NCBI RefSeq assembly: GCF_019749375.1
Contig: NZ_JACWFE010000005.1
Span: 62,001-126,000 of the forward strand
Direction of reading: 5' to 3'
DNA length: 64,000 nt
From: Bacillus sp. S/N-304-OC-R1
GTDB taxonomy: Bacteria; Bacillota; Bacilli; Bacillales; Cytobacillaceae
Part shown: positions 23,421 through 32,158 of the stretch, in pieces
Position numbering within the stretch: the first letter of the stretch is position 1
Layout of the letters: each line of letters opens with the position of its first letter
Program-made: the position numbers and the translations under genes
The notes under the pieces: generated by a model
What the model saw: the letters and a program-made list of their open reading frames with translations, nothing else
What the model was told of the DNA's origin: nothing
Database searches by the model: none

Positions 23421-25367
23421 ATGAACAAAACAATAGGAATATTAGCACATGTTGATGCGGGAAAAACAACCTTCTCCGAACAATTGCTTTATCATACAAA
23501 TAGCATTAAGAATCGGGGACGAGTGGATCACCAAAGCGCCTTCTTGGATAGTCATGAAATTGAGAAACAGCGTGGGATTACTGTTTTTGCCGATCAGGGA
23601 ATGTTTGATTTTGGTGACAGCACGTATTATTTAATAGACACTCCGGGGCACGTCGATTTTTCTCCGGAAATGGAGCGGGCTATTCAGGTGATGGATGTTG
23701 CCATTATCGTTGTCAGTGCAGTTGAAGGTGTGGAAGGCCATACGGAAACAGTATGGAATCTATTGAAAAAGCATCGTGTGCCAACATTTTTCTTCATTAA
23801 TAAAACAGATAGAACGGGTGCAGATGTAGATAGGGTGCTAGAGGAAATTCGCAGTAATTTATCTGCAAATGCCTGTAATATTTTTGAATCACTTGCTTCT
23901 GAAGTGATGAATGAAGAATTAATCGAATTCATTGCCGAACGGGATGAGGCGCTATTGGAGCATTATATGGAGGAAGGATATGAGCCAAAGCTTTGGTTTA
24001 ATGCAATGCAATCGCTGGTTCAATCCTCACAAATTTATCCATGCTCAAGCGGATCAGCCTTACAGGATATAGGGGTAAAGGAGTTTCTTGAACAGCTCGA
24101 ATTACTAACAATTACGAATTTTTCTAATCATGAACCTTTTGCAGGACGAGTATATAAAGTCCGATATGAAGAAAATGGCACAAGAGTTACGTTTATTAAA
24201 GCGCTAAGCGGGACATTAAATGTACGAGATGAAATCTCATATGGTAATGAAATGATCGAAAAAGTAACTCAAATTCGCCGTTATAATGGGAGTCAATACG
24301 AACATATTAATCAGGTTAGTGCTGGTGAGCTTTTTGCAGTTATTGGACTATCTGATGCATCAGTTGGAGATGGAGTTGGCGTACTAAGGGAAAAAGCTAT
24401 ATATGAATTGGTTCCCGCTCTACGTTCAAAAGTTGTTTTTGAATCTGGTGTAAACGTGAAAGAAGCTTTAAGATATTTTCGCATGCTCGAGGCTGAGGAT
24501 CCTTCACTTAACGTCATCTGGGAGGAACGTTTTCAGGAAGTTCACCTTCATGTGATGGGAGCTATTCAATTAGAAGTCCTGCAGCAAATTGTTCGGGATC
24601 GCTATCGCTTAAATATAAAATTTGAAAAGCCGGAGATTCTTTATAAGGAAACGATTGAAACAGAAGTCATCGGCTATGGCCATTTCGAGCCGCTGCGGCA
24701 TTATGCCGAGGTGCATGTGAAATTAGAACCAGGAAATAGAAATGATGGAATTACATTTGAAAGTAAGTGTCATAGCGATGATTTAGCGATTGGATTTCAA
24801 AATTTAGTTGGTCAGCATATTCATGAAAAAGAGATACACGGCTTGTTAACCGGTTCACCTCTTACCGATATTAAAGTGACGCTGTTAACAGGAAGAGCCC
24901 ATAATCAGCATACGCATGGCGGCGATTTTAGAGAAGCCACGTTTCGTGCTATACGGCAAGGACTTGAGAAGGCTAAAAAACTATTGCTCGAGCCGTATTA
25001 TCAGTTCAAGATTAAAGTAGAATTGGAGCAAATGGGAAGGGTTTTAGCAGACATTCAATCAGCATCCGGACGCTTTGATCCGCCTGTTACAGAAGGCGAA
25101 AAGACAATAATAACGGGAATTGTTCCAGTTGCTACGTTTATGGATTACAGTGCTGTGCTTGCTTCCTTTACCCATGGCAAGGGCCGCATTTCCCTAACGT
25201 TTCAAGGCTATCACCGCTGTCATAATGAGAAGGAAGTAATCGATCGGATTGGATATGATAAAAATGCAGATCCTGATTTTACGTCTTCTTCAATCTTCTG
25301 TTCGAAAGGACAAGGCTTCTCAGTTCCATGGGATGAAGCGGAAGAAATGATGCATTGTATAAAATAA
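23421..25367 (+). CDS. Tet(M)/EF-G-like translational GTPase
   Basis: 648 residues, the size of ribosomal protection proteins. G1 AHVDAGKTT, G2 region RGITVFADQG, G3 DTPGHVDF and G4 NKTDR are intact, followed by EF-G-like domains II, III, IV and V. In domain IV, where Tet(M)/Tet(O) carry a SPVSTP-type tip next to ADFR, this protein reads HNQHTHGGDFREAT. That points to a chromosomal TetM-like subfamily whose tetracycline protection is unproven. A TATAAT-like -10 lies about 40 nt upstream and GGAGTCC precedes the ATG. Confidence 0.85.
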   Translation: MNKTIGILAHVDAGKTTFSEQLLYHTNSIKNRGRVDHQSAFLDSHEIEKQRGITVFADQGMFDFGDSTYYLIDTPGHVDFSPEMERAIQVMDVAIIVVSAVEGVEGHTETVWNLLKKHRVPTFFFINKTDRTGADVDRVLEEIRSNLSANACNIFESLASEVMNEELIEFIAERDEALLEHYMEEGYEPKLWFNAMQSLVQSSQIYPCSSGSALQDIGVKEFLEQLELLTITNFSNHEPFAGRVYKVRYEENGTRVTFIKALSGTLNVRDEISYGNEMIEKVTQIRRYNGSQYEHINQVSAGELFAVIGLSDASVGDGVGVLREKAIYELVPALRSKVVFESGVNVKEALRYFRMLEAEDPSLNVIWEERFQEVHLHVMGAIQLEVLQQIVRDRYRLNIKFEKPEILYKETIETEVIGYGHFEPLRHYAEVHVKLEPGNRNDGITFESKCHSDDLAIGFQNLVGQHIHEKEIHGLLTGSPLTDIKVTLLTGRAHNQHTHGGDFREATFRAIRQGLEKAKKLLLEPYYQFKIKVELEQMGRVLADIQSASGRFDPPVTEGEKTIITGIVPVATFMDYSAVLASFTHGKGRISLTFQGYHRCHNEKEVIDRIGYDKNADPDFTSSSIFCSKGQGFSVPWDEAEEMMHCIK

Positions 25368-25418
25368 ATGCCGATCTACTTGTAGAATGATATCACAGGT
25401 AGGTGGTTGCAATCCCAG

Positions 25419-25470
25419 CAGGGTCGGCTTTTTGCTGCTAAAGAACAAGGACCGACCCTGTTTTCTTTAT
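25419..25470. terminator. Terminator of the GTPase gene
   Basis: CAGGGTCGG pairs with CCGACCCTG (25452-25460) around a 24-nt loop, followed by T-rich DNA. It lies between convergent genes. Confidence 0.8.
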
Positions 25471-25883
25471 TTTTTTTGCATAACCATGATGGATGAAACT
25501 GCATTGGCTATTCTTTTTTTATTTTGTGTGAGTACTGAAGTTACGTAGGATATGGTGTTGCCGAATTTCTCCACTGTAGCTTCTATCTCAACGTCACCGC
25601 TTAAAATAGGACGATGGAATGTAGTATCTAAATCAATAGAGGCAAACGTTTGCCCTTCATTCAAAAGAGTGGAAATGGCATAGGCCATTGTTACATCAGC
25701 TGCAGCAGAAACAAACCCGCCCATCACTACGCCATTTCCATTCAGCAAGCGATCATCAATGGTCCATAGACATTTTGCATATCCACTATTTGCTTCCAAA
25801 ACCTTTATTCCAAGCGTGTCATCACATGCAGGTGGATCGCTTTCACGGCGAATTACCTTATTTAAATCTATATTTTGTCTCAT
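25467..25883 (-). CDS. PaaI-family hotdog thioesterase
   Basis: 138 residues. The hotdog signature NGNGVVMGGFVSAAADVTMAYAI and SIDLDTTFHRPILSGDVEIEA identify a PaaI/YdiI-like acyl-CoA thioesterase, which would free stalled CoA intermediates. AAGGAAGG lies 8 nt upstream of the ATG. It follows a second hotdog gene by 18 nt, so the two form an operon beside the phenylacetate locus. Confidence 0.83.
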   Translation of the reverse strand: MRQNIDLNKVIRRESDPPACDDTLGIKVLEANSGYAKCLWTIDDRLLNGNGVVMGGFVSAAADVTMAYAISTLLNEGQTFASIDLDTTFHRPILSGDVEIEATVEKFGNTISYVTSVLTQNKKRIANAVSSIMVMQKK

Positions 25884-25901
25884 CTAGTCATCCTTCCTTT
25901 A

Positions 25902-26351
25902 TTAAAGTTCTACCGGTACGAAATACTGGTCTTTGCGATACACAGTTGCATCCATAGTGGCCAAAAGATTTCCTTCACTTTCTACTGTAATCCGATACCA
26001 GGCGATCCGTCGGGTTTTCTTTTCCTCTGTAGCTGTGGCTGTGAGGATAGCCCCTTTACGGCCAGGAGCCATAAAGTTCATATTGGTCGATAGACCTACA
26101 GCGGTTTTTCCATACGAATTGCTTGCTGCAGCAAAAACATAGTCAGCAATTGAAAACATTATCGCTCCATGAACGGTTCCATGGGAATTTAACATATAAT
26201 CCTTAATTTGCAACTCTGCAGAAGCTGTTCCTTTTCCAAGTTCAGTTAATCGAATACCAAGGTGATTTGCATATGGCTCCTGCTTTAGAGTTTCAACGAT
26301 TTGTTCGTAATGCGTTTCGTGTACTTCCAGTTCATCCACTTGTTTAGTCAA
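25902..26351 (-). CDS. paaI: PaaI-type hotdog thioesterase
   Basis: 149 residues from the TTG at 26351, 6 nt after GAGGTG; the frame is open to 26438 but without a binding site. LNSHGTVHGAIMFSIADYVFAAASN carries the HGG-like hotdog helix and GLSTNMNFMAPGRKGAILTATA the second strand block, both typical of PaaI phenylacetyl-CoA thioesterases. Its position upstream of paaK on the opposite strand supports that role. The paaI name is by family and context. Confidence 0.82.
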   Translation of the reverse strand: MTKQVDELEVHETHYEQIVETLKQEPYANHLGIRLTELGKGTASAELQIKDYMLNSHGTVHGAIMFSIADYVFAAASNSYGKTAVGLSTNMNFMAPGRKGAILTATATEEKKTRRIAWYRITVESEGNLLATMDATVYRKDQYFVPVEL

Positions 26352-26721
26352 TGAAAACACCTCAATCTTATAGATTTGCAGAATAAAATAATCTTCTAGT
26401 GGGATTAGCATATTATGTAAAAAGTCAAGCCAATCCAATCTTTTGAAAAAAATACAACGTTTATTTCACGACGAGTAAATATTAGTTTATATAGCTACAA
26501 ATAAAAAATATCATAGCTTATATAAAGTGTAAATGAATGTTTTTGAATATTTCAGTTAATGAGAAAAAATAGTCCGAATAACCTTGAAAACACTATATTT
26601 ATTAAATGTAAGCAATATAAAGATGATATTGTCAAATGTGAATTTTCAGAAATTATTGTTGACAACCTATTCAACTGATTTTAATATTTAGTTATATTTT
26701 CATTGTTGCTATGTTACTAAT
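26352..26721. other. Upstream half of the paaI/paaK divergent gap
   Basis: AT-rich DNA with no coding frame or RNA recognised; it should hold the divergent promoter of the thioesterase pair. Confidence 0.5.
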
Positions 26722-26770
26722 CGTTTAAACGGCGTATTTAAACTGTTATGAATTCTTTTTTACATAACAG
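26722..26770 (+). promoter_or_regulatory. Palindromes before paaK, candidate PaaX operators
   Basis: CGTTTAAACG (26722-26731) is a perfect palindrome. CTGTTATG (26743-26750) and CATAACAG (26763-26770) form a perfect 8-bp inverted repeat with a 12-bp spacer. The TGTTAT half-site recurs before paaA. Placement just upstream of paaK suggests regulator binding. Confidence 0.45.
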
Positions 26771-26803
26771 TAGAGATATATTTATGACATTGGAGGGCTA
26801 CAC

Positions 26804-28132
26804 ATGTTTAATCCAGAAATTGAATCAATGGCACGCCATAAAATGGAAAATCTGCAAAGTGAACGTCTTCAAGCAACTGTAAAAAGAGTATATGAGAATG
26901 TTGAATTTTATAAGAGAAAGTTTGATGAGCTTGGAATTACTCCGGAAAATATAAGAAGTCTGGATGATATAGTAAAGCTTCCTTTCACAAAAAAGCAGGA
27001 TCTGCGTGATAACTATCCATATGGTTTATTTGCTGTACCACTGGATGAAGTTGTTCGAATTCACGGATCTTCCGGTACAAGCGGGAAGCCTACTGTTGTC
27101 GGGTATACACAAAATGATATTGATGTTTGGAGTGAGGTAGTAGCTCGCTCGATTGTTGCAGCTGGAGGAAAAAAATCAGATGTTTTTCATAATGCATATG
27201 GATATGGATTATTCACTGGCGGTCTCGGCCTCCATTACGGTGCAGAAAAACTAGGTGCTGCAGTTATCCCAATTTCTGGAGGAAACACAGAGAGACAAAT
27301 TACAGTCATCGAAGACTTTAAGCCAAGAGGCATTTGTGGAACACCATCGTACATTTTGAATATTGCTGAAAAAATGCAGGATATGGGTTTGGATCCAAGG
27401 AATACATCGGTCGAATATGGTATTTTCGGTGCAGAGCCATGGTCAGAGGAAATGCGTGCCAAGCTTGAAGAAACGTTTAATTTGAAAGCGGTTGATATAT
27501 ATGGACTAAGCGAGATTATGGGGCCTGGCGTATCAATTGAATGTCACGAAGCTCAAAACGGATTGCATGTTCAGGAAGACCATTTCTTCGTTGAAGTTTT
27601 AGATCCAAAAACACAGCAGCCGGTTCCTGAAGGTGAAGTCGGTGAACTTGTTTTTACGAGTTTAACGAAGGAAGCATTTCCTGTAATCAGATACCGTACT
27701 GGTGACCTAGCTTCAGTAACAAAAGAAAAATGTATTTGCGGCCGGACTACAGTTAGAATGTCAAGAGTTAAGGGACGTACAGATGATATGATCATTATCC
27801 GCGGAGTAAATGTGTTCCCATCCGAAATTGAACGTGTTCTTTTGCAGATTAATGGACTAGTCCCACATTTCCAAATTCATCTAACTCGAAAAGGAACAAT
27901 GGATAGCGTAGAGCTCCATGTTGAAATTGAAAATGGAATATACGAAGAAATTGGCGGAGATCTAACTCACTCTCGAATTCAGGAAATGAAATATGAAATT
28001 GGGCATTTAATGAAGTCTACATGTCTAGTATCAATGAATACAATTTTCAATATTCCTAAAGCGCTTCCAAGAAATGAGGGTAAAGCGATTCGGATCGTTG
28101 ACTTAAGAAATTCAGGTGCTGTAGGTGTATAA
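26804..28132 (+). CDS. paaK: Phenylacetate-CoA ligase
   Basis: 442 residues, the usual PaaK length. The AMP-binding P-loop is HGSSGTSGKPTVVGYT; IYGLSEIMGPGVSIEC and FPVIRYRTGDLASV follow, and the C-terminal lid begins VKGRTDDMIIIRGVNVFPSE. It activates phenylacetate to phenylacetyl-CoA with ATP, the first step of the pathway. GGAGGG is 7 nt before the ATG. A terminator follows, so paaK is its own transcript, separate from the paaA operon. Confidence 0.96.
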   Translation: MFNPEIESMARHKMENLQSERLQATVKRVYENVEFYKRKFDELGITPENIRSLDDIVKLPFTKKQDLRDNYPYGLFAVPLDEVVRIHGSSGTSGKPTVVGYTQNDIDVWSEVVARSIVAAGGKKSDVFHNAYGYGLFTGGLGLHYGAEKLGAAVIPISGGNTERQITVIEDFKPRGICGTPSYILNIAEKMQDMGLDPRNTSVEYGIFGAEPWSEEMRAKLEETFNLKAVDIYGLSEIMGPGVSIECHEAQNGLHVQEDHFFVEVLDPKTQQPVPEGEVGELVFTSLTKEAFPVIRYRTGDLASVTKEKCICGRTTVRMSRVKGRTDDMIIIRGVNVFPSEIERVLLQINGLVPHFQIHLTRKGTMDSVELHVEIENGIYEEIGGDLTHSRIQEMKYEIGHLMKSTCLVSMNTIFNIPKALPRNEGKAIRIVDLRNSGAVGV

Positions 28133-28185
28133 AGTTTCTCAACTATATCATTCTAGTAAATATTCATTTGAATAGTGTAAGAATA

Positions 28186-28214
28186 AACGCCAGTCATCAC
28201 AAAGTCTGGCGTTT
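28186..28214 (+). terminator. paaK terminator
   Basis: AACGCCAG pairs with CTGGCGTT (28206-28213), followed by a short T-run. Confidence 0.75.
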
Positions 28215-28293
28215 TATATTGTTTGTAAGTTTAAGAATAGCATGGCTGAAGATAACTTTTTATAAAAAATTATCTGAATATATTTACAAAACT

Positions 28294-28332
28294 TATAACA
28301 ATAAATTATAATAACGTTAATAAAGTGTTATA
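28294..28332 (+). promoter_or_regulatory. Inverted TGTTATA repeat before paaA
   Basis: TATAACA (28294-28300) and TGTTATA (28326-28332) form an inverted pair, with ATAAC-N11-GTTAT (28311-28331) nested inside. They share the TGTTAT half-site with the paaK upstream repeat, which suggests one regulator for both. Confidence 0.35.
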
Positions 28333-28370
28333 TAGTGAATAACTTAATATAGATTTAAAGGGGGAGCAAA

Positions 28371-29324
28371 ATGTCTAATCTTACTATGGTATCGGAAGAG
28401 GAAAAATTAGCGCAATTTATCGAGCGGATTGAAGAAGGAGATAAAATTGAAGCAGATGACTGGATGCCTGAGGAATATCGCATGGCACTCATTAAATTAA
28501 TCTCAATGCATGGAATAAGCGAAATCATGGGGGCGCTTCCAGAAAAGGAATGGGTGCCAAAAGCGCCATCATTACAGAGAAAACTTGGCATTATGGCTAA
28601 AGTACAAGATGAGATGGGACACGGACAGCTGCTGCTTCGGGTAGCAGAGGATTTATTAAAGCCATACGGAAAAAATCGCGGTGACTTAATGCAGGATTTA
28701 TTTAACGGCGATTTGAAGTTCCACAACGTTTTCCATATGGATACAAAAACATGGGCAGACGCAGGGCTTATTGGCTGGTTAGTCGATGGAGCAGCAATCA
28801 TTACCCAAACAAACATGCTTGGCGCATCCTATGGACCGTATTCAAGAGCACTTCAGAGAATTTGTGCAGAAGAGGTTTTCCACGCACAGCATGGAGAGGC
28901 CATTATTATGGCTCTTGCAGAAGGAACAGAAGAACAAAAAGCAATGATTCAGGAAGCACTTAACCGCTGGTGGGATGCACTCCTTATGTTCTTTGGCCCA
29001 GCAAGCAGTGCTACAACTGGCGCATCGAAACAAGATGTGACGATCAAATACAAAATTCGTACAAAAACGAACGAAGAATTAAGACAAAACTTCTTTGACA
29101 AATACATCCCAAGAATTAAATCTTTAGGATTAACGATTCCGGATCCGACAATGCACTATGATGAAGAAAATAAAACTTGGGTATATCAGCAGCCCGATTG
29201 GACTGAGTTCAAAAAAATTATCAAAAATCAGGGACCACGTTCTCAAGCACGCTTAAACCTTCGAAGATCTTCTTATCAAAACAATGCTTGGGTGCGTGAC
29301 GCACTTGCAGCGACAGTAAACTAA
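28371..29324 (+). CDS. paaA: Phenylacetyl-CoA epoxidase catalytic subunit PaaA
   Basis: 317 residues, ferritin-like di-iron oxygenase. Two ExxH metal motifs are visible: VQDEMGHGQLLLR and CAEEVFHAQHGEAI. Together with PaaB and PaaC it forms the 1,2-epoxidase that activates the phenylacetyl-CoA ring with oxygen. GGGGGAG precedes the ATG. It begins the long paa operon that runs to paaX. Confidence 0.97.
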   Translation: MSNLTMVSEEEKLAQFIERIEEGDKIEADDWMPEEYRMALIKLISMHGISEIMGALPEKEWVPKAPSLQRKLGIMAKVQDEMGHGQLLLRVAEDLLKPYGKNRGDLMQDLFNGDLKFHNVFHMDTKTWADAGLIGWLVDGAAIITQTNMLGASYGPYSRALQRICAEEVFHAQHGEAIIMALAEGTEEQKAMIQEALNRWWDALLMFFGPASSATTGASKQDVTIKYKIRTKTNEELRQNFFDKYIPRIKSLGLTIPDPTMHYDEENKTWVYQQPDWTEFKKIIKNQGPRSQARLNLRRSSYQNNAWVRDALAATVN

Positions 29325-29348
29325 GGAAAAGAAAGGGGCAGAAGACAA

Positions 29349-29693
29349 ATGGCAGAAAAAACATTTTATCAGGAATTTGAAGTATTCAGTAAGCGGACTC
29401 CTAGCTCTTCCTTCCAGCATCAGTTTAGTCTGCTCGCTCCAAACGAAGATATGGCGCTTGTTATGGCTCAAGAAAATTTTATGCGCCGAGAACCAGTTGC
29501 AGACATTTGGATTGTGAATAGGAAGCATATTAGAGGATTGGATGCTGAAGAGAAACAAACACTGGCCAGACTGGATAATAAAGACTATCGTACAACAAAA
29601 GGATATGGCTACTTAAAGAAAAAATGGCGTCACTATGAACAGCAAATGCTCGATGAAAAAGAAATTCTTTCATGGGGAGGCGAGGGCAAATGA
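29349..29693 (+). CDS. paaB: Phenylacetyl-CoA epoxidase subunit PaaB
   Basis: 114 residues. YQEFEVFSKRTPSSSFQHQF and APNEDMALVMAQENFMRREP are the PaaB core that bridges PaaA-PaaC dimers. AAAGGGG lies before the ATG. Its stop overlaps the paaC start (ATGA), a sign of coupled translation. Confidence 0.93.
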   Translation: MAEKTFYQEFEVFSKRTPSSSFQHQFSLLAPNEDMALVMAQENFMRREPVADIWIVNRKHIRGLDAEEKQTLARLDNKDYRTTKGYGYLKKKWRHYEQQMLDEKEILSWGGEGK

Positions 29694-30502
29694 GCAGCAC
29701 AGAAAACGTATTAAGCACGGAATTTAAAGAAGCTTTGACAAATCTGTTGTTTCAGCTGGCAGATGATGACTTCTTAATTTCTTACCGCGGATCAGAATGG
29801 CTTGGTCTTGCTCCTCATATTGAAGAGGATGTTGCTTCCTCTTCAATAAGCCAGGATACGATGGGACATGCTGCCATGTATTATACACTCCTTGAAGAGC
29901 TTGGAGCGGGGAATAAAGACGAACTTGCTCATGTGAGACCAGCAGAAGAACGGAAAAATAGTATCCTAGCTGAGCGGGTAAATGGCGAAGGATATTATAT
30001 GGAAACACCGACTTATGATTGGGCTTATGCTGTTGTTAGGAATTTCTTCTATACACAGGCTAAAAAGGTGAAAATCGATTCGCTGCGCCAAAGCTCGTAT
30101 ACACCGCTAGCAGAGGCAGCTGTAAAGGTGAATATGGAGCTTTACTATCACCTACTGCACTGGAAAACGTGGTTTGTTCAATTATTAAGCTCAACAGATG
30201 AAGCAAAAAAGAAAATGAACGATGCGATTGAGCTTGTGATGAAAGACTTTGGGGATGTTTTCTCGTACGGAGATCAAAAAGAGGCTATTGAGAGCAATGG
30301 ACTGATTGGCAGTGAGGAAGAATTAAAGGATAGATGGCAAGAGAAGATAGCACCTATATTTGAAACACTCGGATTGAAAGTGCCGGAAATTCCAGAACCA
30401 TCACATTTAAACGGCCGTAATGGCGAGCACACAGAGGATTTAACAGAGGCATTAGCTACCCTTTCAGAAGTATATCTACTAGACCCTGCAGCAGCTTGGT
30501 AA
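29690..30502 (+). CDS. paaC: Phenylacetyl-CoA epoxidase structural subunit PaaC
   Basis: 270 residues from the ATG at 29690, which overlaps the paaB stop. It is a ferritin-like partner of PaaA: EWLGLAPHIEEDVASSSISQ and DTMGHAAMYYTLLEELG keep the helix pattern, but the metal set is incomplete, as known for this non-catalytic subunit. Confidence 0.94.
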   Translation: MSSTENVLSTEFKEALTNLLFQLADDDFLISYRGSEWLGLAPHIEEDVASSSISQDTMGHAAMYYTLLEELGAGNKDELAHVRPAEERKNSILAERVNGEGYYMETPTYDWAYAVVRNFFYTQAKKVKIDSLRQSSYTPLAEAAVKVNMELYYHLLHWKTWFVQLLSSTDEAKKKMNDAIELVMKDFGDVFSYGDQKEAIESNGLIGSEEELKDRWQEKIAPIFETLGLKVPEIPEPSHLNGRNGEHTEDLTEALATLSEVYLLDPAAAW

Positions 30503-30545
30503 TCAACTTTTTTCAGCAAAAATCTGTGAAAAAGAGGTGTCTTAG

Positions 30546-31046
30546 ATGGCTGCGTCAGAAGAATCTATTAAACAACAAGTATTCGAGGCACTCATGAATG
30601 TAAAAGACCCAGAGATTGATACAGTTAGCATTATTGATCTCGGGATGGTGGAAGAAGTAAAGATGAACGAAAATTCCGTAAAGATTGTTCTTCTTCCAAC
30701 ATTCTTAGGGTGCCCAGCCCTAGAAATTATTAAAAAGAATACAGTGAATGCAGTAAAAGAATTGAATTTAGTAGACGAGGTGGAGGTAGAATTTATTTTT
30801 CATCCCCCTTGGACATCAGACCGTATAACAGAAGAAGGTCATAAAGGCTTGCGGGCGTTTGGAATTGCACCGCCGCCAAAGCATTTTGAAGAGGATGGCA
30901 CCTGGCATGTGGATTGCCCGTATTGTGAATCAACGTATGTCACAATGGAAAACATCTTTGGACCAACAGCTTGCCGCAGCATTCTATATTGCAAGTCTTG
31001 CAAAAATGTATTCGAAGCAATGAAACCAGTTTCAACATTAATGTAA
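30546..31046 (+). CDS. paaD: PaaD, iron-sulfur assembly-type protein of the epoxidase system
   Basis: 166 residues. A MIP18/DUF59 domain (VKDPEIDTVSIIDLGMVEEV) is followed by FHPPWTSDRITEEGHKGLRA and a C-terminal zinc-ribbon-like part with CPYC and CKSC pairs. This is full-length PaaD. In enteric bacteria PaaD is thought to mature the Fe-S cluster of PaaE or serve the epoxidase; PaaE itself is not in this window. Confidence 0.93.
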   Translation: MAASEESIKQQVFEALMNVKDPEIDTVSIIDLGMVEEVKMNENSVKIVLLPTFLGCPALEIIKKNTVNAVKELNLVDEVEVEFIFHPPWTSDRITEEGHKGLRAFGIAPPPKHFEEDGTWHVDCPYCESTYVTMENIFGPTACRSILYCKSCKNVFEAMKPVSTLM

Positions 31047-31063
31047 AGTGGAGGGAATTAACA

Positions 31064-31369
31064 ATGGCTAAAGTCGTTGCGCTATATAAACAACCAAAGG
31101 ATAAAGAAAAATTTGATGAGCATTATTTTAATGTTCATGCACCTATTACAGCAAAAATTCCAGGACTTCGTGAAATGAAAGTATCAAAATTTAATAAAAA
31201 TGTCATGACTGGCGGTGAGCCTGATTACTATTTAATGTGTGAAATGATTTATGACAGCATGGACGACTTAAAGAATGGCATGCGTTCTGATGAAGGAAAA
31301 GCATCTGGAAAGGATTTAATGGGATTCGCGGGTGATCTAGTCACTCTAATGATTGGTGAGGACGCGTAA
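31064..31369 (+). CDS. EthD-like small protein of the paa operon
   Basis: 101 residues from the ATG at 31064, with GGAGGG upstream; the frame opens earlier inside paaD. YKQPKDKEKFDEHYFNVHAP with ITAKIPGLREMKVSKF is the EthD ferredoxin-like dimeric fold, with the conserved H in NVHAP. It sits in the place of paaE in other clusters and its stop overlaps the next start (TAATG). EthD proteins accompany oxygenases and some act as decarboxylases or isomerases; the function here is unknown. Confidence 0.85.
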   Translation: MAKVVALYKQPKDKEKFDEHYFNVHAPITAKIPGLREMKVSKFNKNVMTGGEPDYYLMCEMIYDSMDDLKNGMRSDEGKASGKDLMGFAGDLVTLMIGEDA

Positions 31370-32145
31370 TGAATCGTTTTGAATACATCGAAACATCGAT
31401 TCATGGCAGCAAGGCGGTTATTGAATTAAATCGCCCTCGCCAGCTAAATGCACTAAATCGAAAAATGGTCAGTGAAATTGCCGAATCTATGGAAGAGTTT
31501 GACAGGAATGAGGAAATTCGTGTCATCGTTCTAACGGGAAAAGGCCATTCTTTCTCAGCTGGTGCTGATATCGATGAAATGGCTGATGATGATCCGATTC
31601 GTCTTGAACTGCTAAATCAGTTTTCCGATTGGGATAGGCTATCCCTTATTAAAAAGCCAATTATCGGAGCAGTGAAAGGATTTGTATTTGGTGGAGGCTT
31701 TGAGCTTGCGTTATGCTGTGATATTTTGATCGCGGCTGCGGGTACAGAATTTTCCTTCCCAGAAGTATCAATCGGAGTTATGCCAGGTGCAGGCGGTACA
31801 CAAAGGCTGACTAAACTCGCTGGCAGAACAAAAGCCATTGAATGGCTGTGGACAGGTGAGCGAATTCAGGCAGAAGAGGCACTGAAACATGGTGTAATTA
31901 ATAAAATTGTAGCACCTGAATTGTTAATGGAAGAAACGTTAAAGTTTGCAGACAGAATCGCGAAACAGCCCCCATTATCTGTCCGACTTATTAAAGATTC
32001 GGTAAATAAAGCCGTAGATTACTCATTATATGAGGGCATGCAATATGAGCGGAAAAACTTCTATCTGCTGTTTGCCTCACAAGACCAAAAAGAAGGCATG
32101 AACGCATTTGTTGAAAAAAGAAAACCGAATTATAAAGGAAAGTAA
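31369..32145 (+). CDS. paaF: Enoyl-CoA hydratase, PaaF-like
   Basis: 258 residues, crotonase fold. GHSFSAGADIDEM and FVFGGGFELALCCD form the oxyanion region, and FPEVSIGVMPGAGGTQRLTK carries the catalytic Glu and PGAGGTQ motif of true hydratases. In context it would hydrate 2,3-dehydroadipyl-CoA. The role is inferred from family and operon. Confidence 0.87.
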   Translation: MNRFEYIETSIHGSKAVIELNRPRQLNALNRKMVSEIAESMEEFDRNEEIRVIVLTGKGHSFSAGADIDEMADDDPIRLELLNQFSDWDRLSLIKKPIIGAVKGFVFGGGFELALCCDILIAAAGTEFSFPEVSIGVMPGAGGTQRLTKLAGRTKAIEWLWTGERIQAEEALKHGVINKIVAPELLMEETLKFADRIAKQPPLSVRLIKDSVNKAVDYSLYEGMQYERKNFYLLFASQDQKEGMNAFVEKRKPNYKGK

Positions 32146-32158
32146 GGGGGCTTAACGA

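Noticed and set aside
23421-25367. Acquired tetracycline resistance gene
   Set aside because: No mobile element or leader attenuator of the Tet(M) type is seen, base composition matches its surroundings, and the domain IV tip differs from known resistance proteins.
25688-26142. Plus-strand frames opposite the two hotdog thioesterases
   Set aside because: They are antisense shadows of genes with clear family motifs.
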